A stretch of DNA of 64,000 nucleotides from Bryobacterales bacterium (GTDB lineage Bacteria; Acidobacteriota; Terriglobia; Bryobacterales; UBA6623), in the NCBI GenBank assembly GCA_028819215.1, contig JAPPMG010000040.1:19863-83862 (forward strand), given 5' to 3'. The notes below the pieces were generated by a model, which did no database searches, was not told where the DNA came from, and worked only from the letters and a program-made list of their open reading frames with translations. Position numbers and translations under genes: made by a program. Positions 63,454 to 64,000 of the stretch are shown piece by piece (position 1 is the first letter of the stretch; every line of letters starts with the position of its first letter).

Positions 63454-64000
63454 ATGCAGAACTACTCCCTTAGAACGATCGCCGTCCGGTTGATTTCCCA
63501 AGCGACTGTATTTCTGCTCTGTGCGGTGACGCTCGCCGCAGCGGTTGAGATCGCTCCCGAGAGCCCGGTGCGCTGGCAGCCTGTGACGCTGACCTTCGAT
63601 GGCCCGGAGTCTGCCGAGGACGCAACGCCAAACCCCTTTCTCGACTATCGTATGAGCGTCTCCTTCGCGCACCAGGCGTCTGGCGAGAGCCGCGTCGTGC
63701 CCGGATTCTTCGCCGCGGATGGAGATGCCGCGGAATCCTCGGCCACGGCGGGCAACAAGTGGCGAGTCCGCTTCACGCCTCCGCTCGCCGGCGAATGGGT
63801 CTGGAGGGCGGAGTTTCGATCCGGACCGGGAGTGGCGATCAGCGACGCTACCGGGGAGTCGGCCGCCTTCGACGGAGACTCGGGCGCGGTCACCGTCGGT
63901 GCCGCGCCCGCGGCCGCCCCCGGCTTAGCCGCCAAGGGGTTCCTTACGCCCGCCGACGGGCACTATATCAGCATAGGCAACGGAGCCCGCGTTGTGAAGG
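63454..64000 (+). CDS. DUF5060-domain protein, probable glycosidase (runs off the window)
   Basis: The ATG at 63454 is followed by a signal (RLISQATVFLLCAVTLAAA) and an open frame to the end of the window, 182 residues so far. SPVRWQPVTLTFDGPES, NPFLDYRMSVSF, RVVPGFFAADGDAA, NKWRVRFTPPLAGEWVWRAE and the following GFLTPADGHYISIGNGARVV match the DUF5060 N-terminal beta domain that precedes a DUF4038-type glycoside hydrolase barrel. It lies divergent from a sulfatase, which fits attack on sulfated glycans. The catalytic part is not in view. Confidence 0.85.
   Translation, partial: MQNYSLRTIAVRLISQATVFLLCAVTLAAAVEIAPESPVRWQPVTLTFDGPESAEDATPNPFLDYRMSVSFAHQASGESRVVPGFFAADGDAAESSATAGNKWRVRFTPPLAGEWVWRAEFRSGPGVAISDATGESAAFDGDSGAVTVGAAPAAAPGLAAKGFLTPADGHYISIGNGARVVK

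Overview
The window looks like a chromosomal segment of an Acidobacteriota bacterium (Bryobacterales- or Vicinamibacteria-like; this is an inference). The signs are high GC, a 1033-residue Oar-like TonB-dependent receptor with an N-terminal carboxypeptidase-regulatory domain, several sulfatases, membrane-free PQQ dehydrogenase, DUF6152 proteins and many secreted proteins of unknown function. No rRNA, tRNA, CRISPR array, insertion sequence or prophage was seen.

Layout. 0-8.6 kb, mostly minus strand: a truncated sulfatase, an unrecognised secreted protein, threonine aldolase, a fatty acyl-CoA reductase-like SDR, an oligogalacturonate-lyase-like propeller, then a compact bacterial microcompartment locus (three BMC-P, one BMC-H, one class II aldolase) and a VapBC module. 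8.7-17.3 kb: an NHL-repeat protein, a three-gene cluster of secreted proteins ending in DUF6152, a 5'-nucleotidase, an outer-membrane barrel, a protein with eight 18-residue DGTG repeats, a GNAT and an SDR. 17.3-24.4 kb: a complete Na+-NQR operon (nqrABCDEF) with apbE and nqrM. 24.8-29.4 kb: a ThiS-like carrier, a MerR regulator, der, a decayed DUF4143 ATPase and a sulfite-oxidase-family enzyme. 29.5-42.6 kb: the TonB receptor, an exported mannonate-dehydratase-like protein, a glutamine amidotransferase, an esterase, a MATE exporter, a PQQ dehydrogenase, a lectin-like protein, a Gfo/Idh/MocA oxidoreductase and a second sulfatase. 42.6-47.1 kb is an accessory patch: a PIN toxin fused to its apparent antitoxin, a Uma2 protein, a wrecked type ISP restriction-modification gene and a further possible remnant.

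47.1-52 kb holds tsaC and a tightly coupled VTC / DUF4956 / EF-hand-dikinase operon. The third gene is exported, has eight EF-hand loops, and carries a phosphohistidine-like and a PPDK-type ATP-grasp domain in the order seen in glucan water dikinases. It sits where a secreted CotH-type kinase is often found beside VTC and DUF4956. I consider this the best candidate for an undescribed system. 52.3-58.9 kb: rhodanese, a small unknown protein, a metallophosphoesterase, an ABC-2 permease, DUF420 and a heterodimeric ABC exporter. 58.9-64 kb: a VapBC-like module with a 21-bp palindromic operator touching its start codon, another DUF6152 protein, DUF2141, a third sulfatase and the start of a DUF5060 glycosidase-type protein.

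Taken together, three sulfatases, a fuculose-phosphate-type aldolase in a microcompartment, a TonB receptor and a DUF5060 protein suggest growth on sulfated, deoxysugar-rich polysaccharides. Na+-NQR would fit a saline habitat. Both statements are inferences.
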